Below, in pieces: positions 46,440 to 58,011 of a stretch of 64,000 nucleotides of DNA. Source of the stretch: Brachypodium distachyon. Taxonomy: Eukaryota; Streptophyta; Magnoliopsida; Poales; Poaceae. Each line of letters starts with the position of its first letter. The stretch's first letter is position 1. The notes under the pieces were generated by a model. The model was not told where the DNA came from. It did no database searches and was given only the letters and a program-made list of their open reading frames with translations. The DNA is taken from positions 6,899,501 through 6,963,500 of the forward strand of contig NC_016135.3 of the NCBI RefSeq assembly GCF_000005505.3, written 5' to 3'. Made by a program: the position numbers and the translations under genes.

Positions 46440-49400
46440 TGTAACAGCCCAAGAGCAACATTTACATTTAAGCCCTTGTTTGGACCTGTTTGTAATTTAC
46501 TTAAATGTTGTGTGACAATTACATTTGCATCCATGCCATGCCATGTCTATTTATTTGTGTCACATGAGTTTTAAATTTGCATCTCAACTTGTGGTTTGAA
46601 TTCTTGTTGTCTGAATTTGCTAGAGGATTCAAATATGAATCTTCCCTTCTTTGAGTTTGAATTCCTTTTCCATAATTTATAAAAGAGAGTCAAATGGATT
46701 TTTCAATCTTTAAATCCATTTGAACATTTTCAAATACTAGCACTATATTTTAAGCTCTCCTATTCCTTAGCTCTTCAAATTGGTATTTGAATTTTGAATC
46801 CAAAGTTATTTGCAAAAGAGAAAACAGGAAAAAGGAAAAGGAAAAGAAAAGAAAAAAAACCTTACCTCCTTACCTGGGCCCAACTTCGCGCGCAGCCCCG
46901 CCGCCTCGGCCTTTCCCTTCGCGCAGCCCCGCAGCGCCTCGGCCCAGCTTCTCCCGCAGCGCCTGCAGCCCAGCTCGGCCCAGCCGCCTCGCGCGCCGCC
47001 CCGCGTTGCGCTTCCCCGCGTTGAAGGTGTATTCCACGAAGTACGCCATCTCTCACGAGCTTCTCCTTCCCTCTGCTTTCTTCCTCCTGGCCGGTGGAGC
47101 CCTCGCACGCCACGTCGTCGAGGACAGCGACAGCCACCTCCCTTCCTCGCCTACTTAAGCTGCGCCGCGTCTCCTCCCTTCCCCAGCGCCAGGCAAACCC
47201 TAGCTAGGGTTTCCTCTCCCTCCTTCTGTGCCACCGCCGTCGCCATCTTCCCGGGCCGTGGACGCCACTGCGTCGCGCTGCCGCCTCCGGCCGAACCACG
47301 ACGCCCCGACCGTGTCACGAGCTCCGCCTCTTCTTCCTCTTCGTTCGCGTGCAAGGAATTTGGCCGGGATCGCCTACGTCGACGCCTAGCTCGTCTTCCC
47401 GAACTCCGGCCGCCGCCTCTTCTCCGGCAAAATTCTGGCGAGCCCGTCCACGAAATCCTCGTCAGCTTCCTCCTGAGGATTTGGGGTGAGCTCTTCTTCC
47501 TCCTGCTTCTTTCCTTTCGCGTTTTGGTGCATCATAGCGCCATAGCGCTGCCGGGCGCTCCGGCTTGCCGCCGGCGAGCTGCTACTCATCGTCGCGCCGC
47601 CGTTCCCGCTAAGGACCGCGTGGTGGCCTTCGTGCCACCTAGCTCAACTCCGCGCGCCGCTTTTGTTTCCGCGTTTGCTAACCCTCCGCGCTAGCTTTGG
47701 TTGCCAGCGTTCATGCCTTGCCGTGGCCGCCGCGCGCGCCCGCAAGCAGCTAGCTTGGGTTGGTTCAAAAGGGCGCACACCCTTCTTATGTTGAGATCCG
47801 AGTTCTTACCGTAGTGGCTTGCTTCCTCAGCGTTGGATCTGGCCGACGCGGGTTCGATTCCCCCTCGCGCGGAATAAAAACCCCATTTTTGGGATTTCAC
47901 TGGCCACTGACACGTGGGCCCCGCGGACCCACCTGCCAGCGACCTGGTGCACCGCTGCGCCCGGTGGAACGAGTCCATGCGCCTGTGCCGCGTCAGCGCC
48001 ATTTCAGTGAGCCCGGGTCCACACATCGGTGACCGTGGCTAGGACCTGACCGTGTGTGTTTTGGTTTTCCTTTTTGGATTTGTTTTAAAATTCCAGAAAT
48101 GTTTCAACTCTTGTTTAATTCCTAGTAAATGCATGCTATGTCCAAATTGAGCAAACCATATATGTTTTGGAATCAGAAAAATGCAAGGAATGTAACTGTG
48201 CAGTTAGATTTATATTTTGAGGTTTCAAATTTCAAATCTTTCCCAGATTTGAAATTGAAACATAAGAACTTGTGTAGCTCCTAGTTTAAAATTGGTAATG
48301 AATTTGGACCTTCTGTAAAAATGTGAACTATTCTTTGTAACCTGTACTTTATGACCATGTTACTGTTTAATATATTTGAGCAAGGTGAAACCACTGTTAT
48401 CATCCATCTTACCATCTAATGGATAATCTATTTCACTAAATGCCTAGAACTCTTATTTAAATTGAATGTATCATTCTATCACATGCCATGCATCCTTGTT
48501 TGCGCATTGCACCCTATGTATGCTTATTTCTACCTACCTTGTGTCTTTGGATCTTATCGTTAGCAACTCCGACTTACTCCGTCGATGATCCGGGTTCCCG
48601 CACTTATTCGGATGCCCTCTCTCGGTGCCTAGCGACCGAGCATCCAGGCAAGCAGCCATTCCTTGAACATGTTGATTATACCCAATGCATCTCTCTCATT
48701 CTTGCATTAAGTTATGTTCTCAGTTATTGCCATGATGCCTCTAGGATTGCATAGCTTTAGTCAGCTCCACTCAAATGCCTGTTGTCTTGTTCCTTGTCCT
48801 ATTGCCATGTCACATGTTTGTTATTGCCCTAACTGGTCATTAGAAGTTTGCTTAAATTGCTAGTCTAGTGTCCTTACTTGGGGTTACACGATTACTCCAT
48901 CCACATGCTACTTTTCTGTACTTAATTGCAATTATTAAATTGTGACCTGTTATTACCTGCACAAGGCAATGATGGGAGGCCGTGCTAATGCATTTTTGTT
49001 TTGTTCCATTGGCGCCGACCTAAGGATTGAGTTCTCGTTTTCGCCGACCCAAGAAACTTCGTACTAACCGCTCGTGTCGGTTTAATACTCGTTTCATAGC
49101 TCTTCCAGGGGCCACATAGTTCGGCCGTTCCATTTGGCATATGGCATATACATTGGTGTTGTGTTTGGAGACTTGTTGGTACTTTGCATACATATAGGAC
49201 TGCGGCACACATCTGAAGTGTTTATTCTGCGGACACTGAACCACTACCAGCTGTTCCCGCAACTCTTGAGTCCGTACGACGCTTCAGCCAGGCTCTCGTT
49301 TCGAATTAGACTCAGTTGGGTGGTTCCCTGGATTAGTTGTGGGGCTTGGAAACCATATTATCTATCTTTTGAGACTTGTTGCATATCTCGTTTAGATCTC

Positions 49401-49881
49401 CCGTAAGTCTTGCAAGTACTTTGTACTCAGTTGCTTTGCAACGTTGTTTTCTCCAGAGTTTCCGGAGGAGCAGGTGAGTGGTTACTTCGTGGAGTTCGAT
49501 GACGACAGCTTCGACGCTTAGCCAGAAGATTTCAGAGCAGGGTTCTGTGAACTTGTCGCGGGCTCTCCTTTTCCAATTTTAGCCTCTTAGGCAATAATTG
49601 TAACCTGTCCGTACTCGAGCCTAATTTGCTTCCGCTGGTGTAATGATGATTGTGGACATGTGTCCGTGAGTTGTAATAACTTGGTATTTTGCTCCATGTA
49701 TGACCTTGACTTAATTCTTGTGTCTTAGAGTGATGTAATGATATCATTGTTGTTCCAACCTGCGGTGAACACATTGCATGTATGTTGTGAAGTGTTCATC
49801 GTAGGGAGGCATTGGGGCTTGATTTATGCGCGAGTTAGCATTTGGGGCTAAATTGCATAAATTCAGTCTCGGGGTCTCACA
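46440..49881 (+). mobile_element. Element E, probable solo LTR (3.4 kb) in gypsy C pol
   Basis: The insertion starts TGTAACAGCCC and ends GGGTCTCACA, TG to CA, and splits C between RNase H and integrase. The flanks are GCTCGC and GCTGC, one base apart, compatible with a mutated target duplication. It has no gag or pol. Inside, read on the plus strand, are a GC-rich promoter-like part (46,860-47,700) with CCCTAGCTAGGGTTT, a donor-like GGGGTGAG, and near 49,455-49,520 a short coding-looking end, EEQVSGYFVEFDDDSFDA then TAG. A long solo LTR of a gypsy family is the best reading. Confidence 0.55.
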
Positions 49882-50461
49882 GCTGCCGACTTGGACAGTT
49901 CATCAGCCGCGAAGTTATCCTTGTGCTTGATGTGCTCGAATCGCAAACCCTTGAACTTGCGGACTTCATCCACGTATGATGCCATCTGCGGGCAGTCGTA
50001 GTCCTTGTTAACCTGGTTGATCATGAGTTGGGAATCCCCGCGGACAATCAGGCGCTTAATATCGAGGGCGATTGCCGCCCGCATCCCAGCGAGCAACCCT
50101 TCGTAGTCAGTGTGTTATTGGTGGAGTTGGGAAAGTCAAGTTGGATGGCGAATTTTAGCTGGTCTCCCGTGGGCGACTCGATGACGACTCCGGCGCCAGC
50201 CCCTTGCAAGCTGAAAGCGCCGTCGAAGTACATGATCCAGTGGCCTTCGTCCAGCTTGCCGGGCAGGCTGGTCTCTGGCTCCTCTTCTTCTATGCCTGTT
50301 GAGATCCACTCTGCAATGAAATTAGTCAGAGAGGCACTCTTGACACTCTTGGTGTTCGTGAAGTGTAGATCAAACTCTGACAACTCCATCCTCCACTCGG
50401 CCACTCTCCCGGTGGCTTCACGGTTGGTGAGGGCCCGCTCGAGGCAGAATCCTGACACCAC
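49882..50461 (-). pseudogene. Gypsy C RNase H
   Basis: The minus strand reads REATGRVAEWRMELSEFDLH, then the RNase H start HWIMYFDGAFSLQGAGAGVV with its catalytic aspartate, a frame change near 50,110, then AIALDIKRLIVRGDSQLMIN and the region ending FAADELSKSAA at the element E junction. RNase H removes the RNA template during reverse transcription. The frame change abolishes it. Confidence 0.7.
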
Positions 50462-51784
50462 CGTGATGCAGTGCGCCTGGAAGTAATGCGCAGCTTGCGT
50501 GATGCAAGCAGAATCCCCAGCAAGAGCTTCTGCACTTGCGGGTACCTTACGTGGGCGTCGTGCAGCACCGTGCTGACGAAGTACACAGGGTGCTGCACGA
50601 GCCGCTTGCGTGGTCTCAGCGCCGCCGGCTCGATGGCGGTTCCCGGGTCCGAGGCGGTTGCCGGGGCGGGCTCAGCCCCCTGCCCCGCAAGCCTAGCCCC
50701 GGGGAGATCTTCTTCTCTCTCGGCAACAAGCACCGAGCTGACCACTTGGCCAGTCGCCGCTAGGTAGAGCAGCAGCGGTTCGCCCCGCTTGGGGGCGACA
50801 AGGATTGGCGGCGATTTCAGGTACTGCTTCAGGTCCTGGAACGCCCCTCAGCCTCGGGGGTCCAATAAATTGGGCCCTTCTTCTTCATTACCTTGATGAA
50901 AGGCAAGGCGCGTTCGCCCATCCTTGAGATGAAACGCCCTAGCGCGGCTACACAGCCGTTGAGGCGCTGGACGTCCTTCACCCTGCGGGGAGCCTCCATC
51001 TTCTCGATAGCTTTATCTTCTTTGGGTTGGCCTAAATCCCCCTGTGTGAAACCAAGAAGCCTAGAAGCTGCCCCTAGTCTACACCAAAAGTGCATTTCTC
51101 AGGGTTCAACTTGAGCTTGATCCTGCGGAGGTTATCGAACATCTCCCGCAAGTCATCAAAAAGCGAGTTCTTTAGCTTTGACTTGATGACGATATCATCC
51201 ATGTTGGCCTCAATGTTTCAGCCTAGCTGGGGTCCCAAACACTCGCGTAAGGCACGCTGGAATGTTGAGCGCGTTCTTCAACCCGAAAGGCATGCACGTG
51301 TAACAGTAGCAGCCAACCGAGGTGATGAACGCCGTTTTCTCTTCGTCCTCGACTGCCATCTTAATTAGATAGAAGCCGGAAAAGCATCCAAAAAACACAA
51401 CAAATTGCAACCGGCAGTGGAATCTACTATTTGATCAATGCGGGGTATAGGGAAAGGGTCTTTGGGACATGCACGATTCAGATCATTAAAATCTTCACAC
51501 ATGCGTAGTTTGTTTTCCCCCTTGGGTACTACAATTGGGTTTGCTAACCAAGTGGGGTACAGTACTTACCTGATAGCCCCCGCAGCTTTTAACTGGTCCA
51601 CTTCTTGGTTGATGAAGTCTTTACGCTCCTATGCTTGCCGGCGAACCTTGTGCTTGACGGGGCGGGCATTTGGGCGCACCGCAAGTCGATGCTCGATCAC
51701 CTCCCTAGGGACTCCGGGAAGATCCGATGGTTCCCAAGCGAACACGTTAGCGTTCTCCCGGAGGAAAGTGATGAGGGCGCTTTC
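50462..51784 (-). pseudogene. Gypsy C reverse transcriptase, decayed
   Basis: Recognisable pieces on the minus strand are CMPFGLKNALNIPACL of the fingers/palm near 51,250, a thumb/connection piece RVKDVQRLNGCVAALGRFIS near 50,950, and the segment before RNase H at 50,740-50,470. Stops and frame changes separate them, and no continuous reading frame spans the catalytic YVDD region. Confidence 0.65.
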
Positions 51785-52590
51785 CTATTTGGCATCGAGG
51801 TTCGCACCGATGGTGACGGTGCGCTCCTCGTTGCCGGCTTGGAGGGGTGGCTTCTTCACCTTGGCGGCCTCCTCCTTGAGCTTCTGGCGCTTGCTGGGGC
51901 GTGAGCTCGAGCTTGTGCTTCCCCCGGCAAGTTGCTGCTGGGTAAAATGAGCCTTCTTCGTTGCGGGGCGATCGCCCAGCAGCGAACCTTCGCTTCCGTC
52001 GACGCCTTTGTCACCGGAATCCGCTGCAGCGGCGGCCTTGATGACCTCGCCAACACACCAAGCCGCGTCCTTGAGATTGCACTTGATGGATAGGACTCCG
52101 TACGTGGACGGCATCTTCATCACGCCATAGGCGCAATGGGTTGCTGCCATGAACTTGATCAACGCCGGCCGACCAAGGATCCCGTTGTACGGCAACGGGG
52201 TGTGAGCCATATCAATCATGAGGTGCTCAGTTCTAAACGCTTCCCAGGACCCGAAGGTAACCGGCAGCGTGATGCGCCCCAGGGGGCGCACGATCCCGGG
52301 GTTCTCCCCCGGAACGGGTCGGTGGGTGTCATCTGCTCTAGCGGCAACTGAAGCTTCTCCACCAACCTGGCGGACATGAAGTTTAACCCTGCTCTGTTGT
52401 CCACCAGCACCTTGGTCACCGTCATGTTGTTGATGACCGGTGAGATCACGAAGGGCAGAACCCCTGACCCCAGCTGCCGGGCTGGGTGATCGTCAGAGTT
52501 GAAGGTGATCGGCACGTGCGACCACTTCAACGGTTGCTGCGTCTCCATGTCTGGCAACAATGCACACACCTTCCGGGTGAGGCGCTTCAC
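51785..52590 (-). pseudogene. Gypsy C aspartic protease and linker
   Basis: The protease core reads TVTKVLVDNRAGLNFMSARL. The family pattern is D-(G/N/T)-G-(A/S), and here the glycine is replaced by arginine, so the active site is spoiled. Downstream are the flap-side strand ITLPVTFGSWEAFRTEHL and PYNGILGRPALIKFMAATH, then a lysine-rich linker to the RT (KRQKLKEEAAKVKKPPL). A frame change separates the two halves near 52,250. Confidence 0.7.
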
Positions 52591-52944
52591 CGTGCTATAG
52601 GATGGGAGAGCATAAGCTCCCCCATGGATGCAGGCGATGCCGCGGGGCTCTTGGAAGCCGGGCTCGTCGCCCTCGCTGTAATCGGACTCGCGCTGCTCCT
52701 CAGCACGAGCCTTGTCTCGTCCCTGGGGAGGCCGCTCCCTGCTGGCGCGGGCTTGGCCTTGACCCCCCTGGGGTTCTTCTCTGCCGACATCTCCACCGGC
52801 AGGATTCGCTCCAGCTCTGGGGTCATTCGGGCAATCACGGGAGAGATGCCCGATATCGCCACAGTTGAAGCAGGCGCCGGCTGCCCGGCGCTCCTTGTGG
52901 CGCTGCTCGCGCCTCTACTTGATACCCTACAGGATGCGGCAATC

Positions 52945-54435
52945 CTACGCGTCAGGGGTGCTGTTGGCGCGGATGGGGCAGCGGGGCGCGTCGCCCGGTT
53001 TGCCACCAGACCCACCAGCGGACGAGGCCTTTTTTGGAGACCTCGAGGTAGCCCCCGGTTCCGCGGCAAGCACTTGCTTCCCGCTGCGCTTCTGGGAGCC
53101 CTTCTTCTGCGAGCCCTCAGCGGGACTCGCGGCAGCCATAGCTGCAAGTTCGGGCGCCAAGCGCCCTTCCTCGGCCATGGCACACTTGTGCGCCAAGGCG
53201 TAGAGCTCATGCGTCGTCTGGATCCGGTGCGTGCTTAGCTTCTCACGCATCTTGGGGTCACGAACGTTGATGGCGAAGGTGTTGATGATGGCGGCAGCCT
53301 CCGCCTCAAGAATGGAGTAGGAGAGACTGGAGAAGCGGTTGATGAAGCTCCGCAAGGTCTCTCCTGGCTTCTGCACGACCGTGTGCAGCTCTGCCATGGT
53401 TCCCGGGCACTTGTATCTGCCCTGGATCGCGTTTATAAACTGCTCGCGCAGGTCAGCCCAGGAGGCTATGGACCCGGCGGGCAGGTTGAGCAACCAGGTC
53501 CTCGCTGATCCTTTGAGGACCATCGGGAACCAGTTTGCCCTGACCTTGTCGTCGGCGCTGATGGCGTGCATCCCCAACGTGTAGGTCAGGATAAAGTCCT
53601 TGAGGTTCACGGTCCCGTCGTACGTCCCGAACGCCAGTGCTCGGAACTTGCGGGGCCATGTCACCCGACGTAGCTCGTGAGTAAATGCGGCGCAGCCGTC
53701 CTCGGCACCCATGGGAGCATCCTCCTACTCCTCTGGGTGTTGGCGTTCTGCCCCACGCCGGCGCTGGCGCTCCAAGCGCGGGCGGAGGTCTTCTTGCTAG
53801 CGGGCGTTCAGGAAGCCCCGCGCGTCACCCCGTGTAACGGTCGGTGACGAATCCGAGGACCCCACGGGATCCTCGCCTCCTTGCCCTCCCAGCGGGGGAG
53901 GGTGTTCTCCATGCCCCGAGACGCGGGTCGCGTCTCCGTGTTCCGGGTCCTGCCCCCGGCCTGAACCAGCCGGGGCGCCCCTCGCCTTGCGGCTGCTGGG
54001 CGGCGAGTGCAAGGAGCGCGTCCAATTCCGCCCTCCATGCATCATGTGCCGCCGTGCCTTGTGGTGGCTCGTAACGCACCATGACACGCGCGGCTATGAT
54101 GGCTTCCGCTGGGGTTTGGGCGCGAGGCTGCCGATTCTCTGACAGGCTGCCCTCCCTATCCCCCGGTGCCCTTGGGTGAGTGGGGCGAGATTTCGTCGGC
54201 GTCGCACGTGACTCGGTGTGCTTGTGGCGCAGCTGCCGCCGCGCGTCTTCGGCCCGCGAGTGGACTCACTGGCCGGCGCGTGCGGCATTGTGGCTGCTCG
54301 CGCGACTGGCTCCGACGCTGGGAGCCGTAGGCGCCCTCAGCCGGTTGTCTGCTGACGGCCGAGGAAGTGGAGGTGGCATGAAGCGACCGCCCCCGTACAG
54401 AGTTCGATCTCTGTGCTTTTAGTGCTAGTCCCTGG
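52945..54435 (-). pseudogene. Gypsy C gag
   Basis: The main frame (53,712-52,945) carries the gag domain: FGTYDGTVNLKDFILTYTLG, GSARTWLLNLPAGSIASWAD, FINAIQGRYKCPGTMAELH and ETLRSFINRFSSLSY, then a basic tail. The N-terminal part, up to about 54,435, lies in other frames (YEPPQGTAAHDAWRAELDAL near 54,060), with stops near 53,798 and 53,730. The segment between gag and protease (52,590-52,945) is frame-shifted. The protein cannot be made whole. Confidence 0.72.
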
Positions 54436-57183
54436 ATCGACTCACTAGCACACACAGTTCAAGATGTAATATCGAGAAAGAAAGGTCAATTAATTTTATT
54501 ACATCGTCATCATCCAGAACTTTATAATACTTACAACTTTGCATAACCTGTCAGGTTAGCATTTAAAAATAATATAATTTATTCAACAGGGGAAAAGCGA
54601 GGAGAAACATTGAGCCAATTCAACGCCATAGAGAGCGCATGTAGGAATGCAGGCTCGTGACCAAACAACGTAACCTTACTCGTCGTTGGAATTCCCTGCA
54701 ACAGTTTAAAGGTTGCAGCCACTAGGGTCAATACATTGAATGTATTTACAAGTTCACCGGGGATTATGACAGATCCTAACAAATATATGCAATTATTGGC
54801 TATGTGGAGTTCAGGCCTTTTGGCGTGGAAGCAATTAACATAACATTTTATCCTACCACAATTGAAGTTTACTAATAAGATAATCTATTGGACATCGGGT
54901 AGACACACCGATGCTCCTATTAAAACTAAGGACATTGAGTAGACACATCAATGCTCCTAACCCAAGTTTAAAACCATTCATTTTATTCAGAAGTTTGACT
55001 GAGTGAGACCTTACTTAGTTTCCATATCTAACCGCTCATGATTCATCCATAACCGGGGACATGGCTAAGTACTTAGTTTTGACACTCTCGAGAGGTTGTA
55101 CACATTCCCCACAAGAAACCGACGGGTTAATCCCTTGTTGTCCTCAGGGTAGAGTAGCAACGGTGTAAATTATGAGATTTTCGGAAGTAATTTCCTAGAC
55201 CACAAAAGAATCACGCTCCACCTACACGACTACATCATTACAATTCTTCGGGTCTAGGTTCATACAACATACTCTATTCTCGCCAGAGCCCATATAGCAT
55301 GTGGTTGTACTGGAAGCAATTAAATAGGAACCCAATTCAGCCTCTGGTTACCCCAGGTGACATTCCACATTTGTGACGCAGGCGCTCCCCGAATCCACGG
55401 GAGAGATGATCATGGATGCTCCCGAATCCACTGAGAGACGACTCAGAGGGCCCCATAGAGATGGACCTGACGTCGCGTACAACCATAGTACTCAAAGCCG
55501 CCCACCCAGAATGGTTCATTAGGTGTTGATTTTAACCATACATCCAAAATAACAATTTTATTCAAATAATATTTCTAGAGTAAAAGTGGTTGCCTCCCAC
55601 GTATACTTACACAGCATGGCTAAGCATAAACTAATTCGATGGCTATTGGTGGGGATATGATGGCGAGGAGAATCTACTCTACTAGGACAACATAGCTAGC
55701 ATAAATATAATAATATAATCGTAATGCAGTTCTACAAACAACTCTAATGCATATAGGAATAAAATAAGTGCGATGATAGGTGATTCATGATCAAGATGAA
55801 CTTGCATTGTCCAAAGTTGTTGTTGTTCTCGCACTCGTCGCAAAGACAGGGTTCGCACTCCGTAAAATCTAACCACAAAAACGTATAACCGAAATGAACA
55901 ATCATCCAATACATACACGCAATCGTTTGAAAAATGCTATGATGCGATGCACATGATGCGACCTAAATTCTTGTTCCTGTCACAATTAGTTTGTTTAGTG
56001 ATTTTTCATCTACGCGATGCAATGATAAGATCAGGTTCATGAGGTGCAACTTGGATACATAAAGAAATGTAAGCCGGTTTATTCCATTTTAAGCCAGATT
56101 ACTCGTTCGTTGGTGATGCACTCATTTTCATAACGGACCAATTTTTCTACTGGTTCTACTGGTTAGAGTGTATCACAAAGAAATTTTATGAGTGGATAAA
56201 TCATCCAAAATAATTATAAAGCAGTTTTTAGGTGATTACGTTCAAAGTAAAGCATTCTGTTATTTGGTACAGTTTCAGTTGTACAAAACTGAAAAACAAA
56301 CTGTGCCAAAAGTTTCTACATGTCAAGAGGATTCCAAAAAGGTGCGGATCATCAAATTTGGTCAAACGGTTCAAAAGTTATAAGCGTTTGAAGTTCCAGG
56401 GGTTTTTCTGCAATTTTGCCATTTAATTCAATCCAGGAGATAAAAATTACATTTCGTATTTCTATTACAATGCCACGTGTTGCGCCGTGATTGGCCGGTA
56501 CCGGTTTGTTTTAAAGTCTCTAATCTCGGCTGTTGGCCAAGATCCAACGGCTGTGGATCCTCGGGCTCACCTCCGGTGAGGCCTAGGTTTTCCGGCGGCG
56601 GGGTCCGGCGGCGGCGTGGTACGGGCGGGGGGGGGGGGGGGGGGCGGACGGAGTTCCGGGTGGTCGCCGGTCATCGGGGAGGAGGTGGGCGAGGGCGGCG
56701 CGGCGTGACAGAGTCGGTGACGCGCTCGGATTTGCAAGACGAGGCCTGTGGCGACGCCTAGGACGACGAGCGGCTGCGGCGGCGCGGTTCGGGGCTCCGG
56801 TGAGGACGGCGGCGGTGTTCCGGCTGTTACAGGGCACCAAAAGCGAAACCGCGCGCGTCAAAACATGCGCGAGGACGAGGAGGTCAAGAAATTGAAGAGC
56901 GCGGACAACAAGGCTCACCGGGGTGACGGCCGTGTCTCCAAAACGGCGGCCGCGGCGGCGGAAAACTTTTGTTTGTTCTTTTTCTTTTCTCTTTTTCTTT
57001 TTCTGTTTTTCCCTCCTAACTTTTGATTTAGAACTCCAAATGACTCCAAATAAATTCCAGAAAATCCTATCTGTTTTTCCCTCCTAACTTTTTTTTGTTC
57101 CTTTTCTTTTCTCTTTTTCTTTTTCTGTTTTTCCCTCCTAACTTTTGATTTAGAACTCCAAATGACTCCAAATAAATTCCTAT
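54436..57183 (-). mobile_element. Element F, probable solo LTR or LTR fragment in gypsy C leader
   Basis: This 2.7-kb stretch sits between gag and the 5' LTR of C and belongs to neither. On the minus strand it has the same general plan as element E: a GC-rich, promoter-like first part (56,960-56,520) followed by AT-rich sequence and a last part with TTTCTTTCTCGATATTACAT near 54,480. A run of 18 G lies at 56,627-56,644. No gag or pol is present. The ends and target duplication could not be fixed. Confidence 0.4.
56966..57183. repeat. Tandem duplication of about 122 bp at the edge of element F
   Basis: The T-rich phrase TTTCTTTTCTCTTTTTCTTT followed by TTGATTTAGAACTCCAAATG occurs twice, about 122 bases apart, and ends against the LTR of gypsy C. 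Confidence 0.8.
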
Positions 57184-58010
57184 TAGGTTCGGCAGTGGGC
57201 GTTGGGGATCGCTCCGACGATCGCCGGCGAGGCCAATGACGGGCGTTGCAATGCATAAGTCGGTTTACCCAGGTTCGGGCCACCCGGAGATGTAAAACCC
57301 TACATCCTGCTTTTGAGTGTGTATTAATCAAGGAGGAAGTGTTTACAGGTTGCTGGGAGAGTACCCGGGCGCTCTCTTCCTTTCTGCTAGGCGACTACTT
57401 GCTACTTCTGGGCTAAATCTCGAGGGATCGTAACCTCAGCTCGAGTCTGACCTTAGGAAAATCTGGACCCGAACCCCTGGACCGGTGGCGCTGGTCCTCC
57501 TTTTATACTCAAGGGGATACCACAGGTGCCACGGTCTGCATGGGGCACGCGTTTGGACACGCGCCGAACGAGGACCCAAGGCCGCTTGCCTTTGTTGTGC
57601 TGGCGTGCATGCACGGTAAAACGCACTGTAGCTAGGGTCATACGTGCCCTAGATTCACTGCGGGCTACTCACTGTAGGCTGACTAGATAGGAAACCACCT
57701 CCCTGTCAGAGCATTTAATGCTCGGCTTGTGCCATACTCCATGCTCCGACCAGCCCTGCACAAAAGGAGCCTGCCGGGCAGCCACGTGGCGTCGATTCTC
57801 TGCCTGCTGGGCACCAGCCCTGTTGTAAGCGCCTGCACCAGGGAACACCCTCCCCGGCAACTGAGCTTCCCGGGGGGCGTCCTGATGGGGATTCACGCTG
57901 TTATCCAGGGTAACCCCGCAGCCTGGCTAGTCCTGCCGGGCTGGTGGCTTCCCGGGCAGCTCGCACTGTGATGCCCAGGGTGTTGTCCTTGCGGGGAGCA
58001 AGCAAGGCGA
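57184..58010 (-). repeat. 5' LTR of gypsy C, truncated
   Basis: It matches the left LTR from TTAGGTTCG to GGGGAGCAAG...GCGAC but lacks the outermost 45 or so bases, including the TG terminus. Its minus-strand TATAAAA is near 57,501-57,507. No primer-binding site is visible at its inner end, where element F adjoins. Confidence 0.72.
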
Positions 58011-58011
58011 C

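Larger units (their letters stand above)
34154..58010 (-). mobile_element. Gypsy C, nested in gypsy A
   Basis: Two related LTR copies bound the region: 34,154-35,026 and 57,184-58,010. Between them the minus strand carries gag, protease, RT, RNase H and integrase, and the plus strand carries an antisense ORF, the same plan as gypsy A but with different sequences. Elements D, E and F have inserted into it. The right LTR lacks about 45 bases at its outer end, and no target duplication is visible, so the junction with A was reworked after insertion. Confidence 0.78.

Noticed and set aside
46810..47694. Plus-strand open frame of 294 codons in element E
   Set aside because: It is arginine/proline/alanine-rich, follows GC content, has equally long frames in other phases and matches no domain I know. 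It looks like a composition artefact of the GC-rich block.
47780..47875. tRNA or SINE-like signal (B-box GGTTCGATTCC at 47,851)
   Set aside because: No matching A-box at the right distance and the acceptor and T stems do not pair over a full cloverleaf, so a tRNA gene or SINE is not supported.
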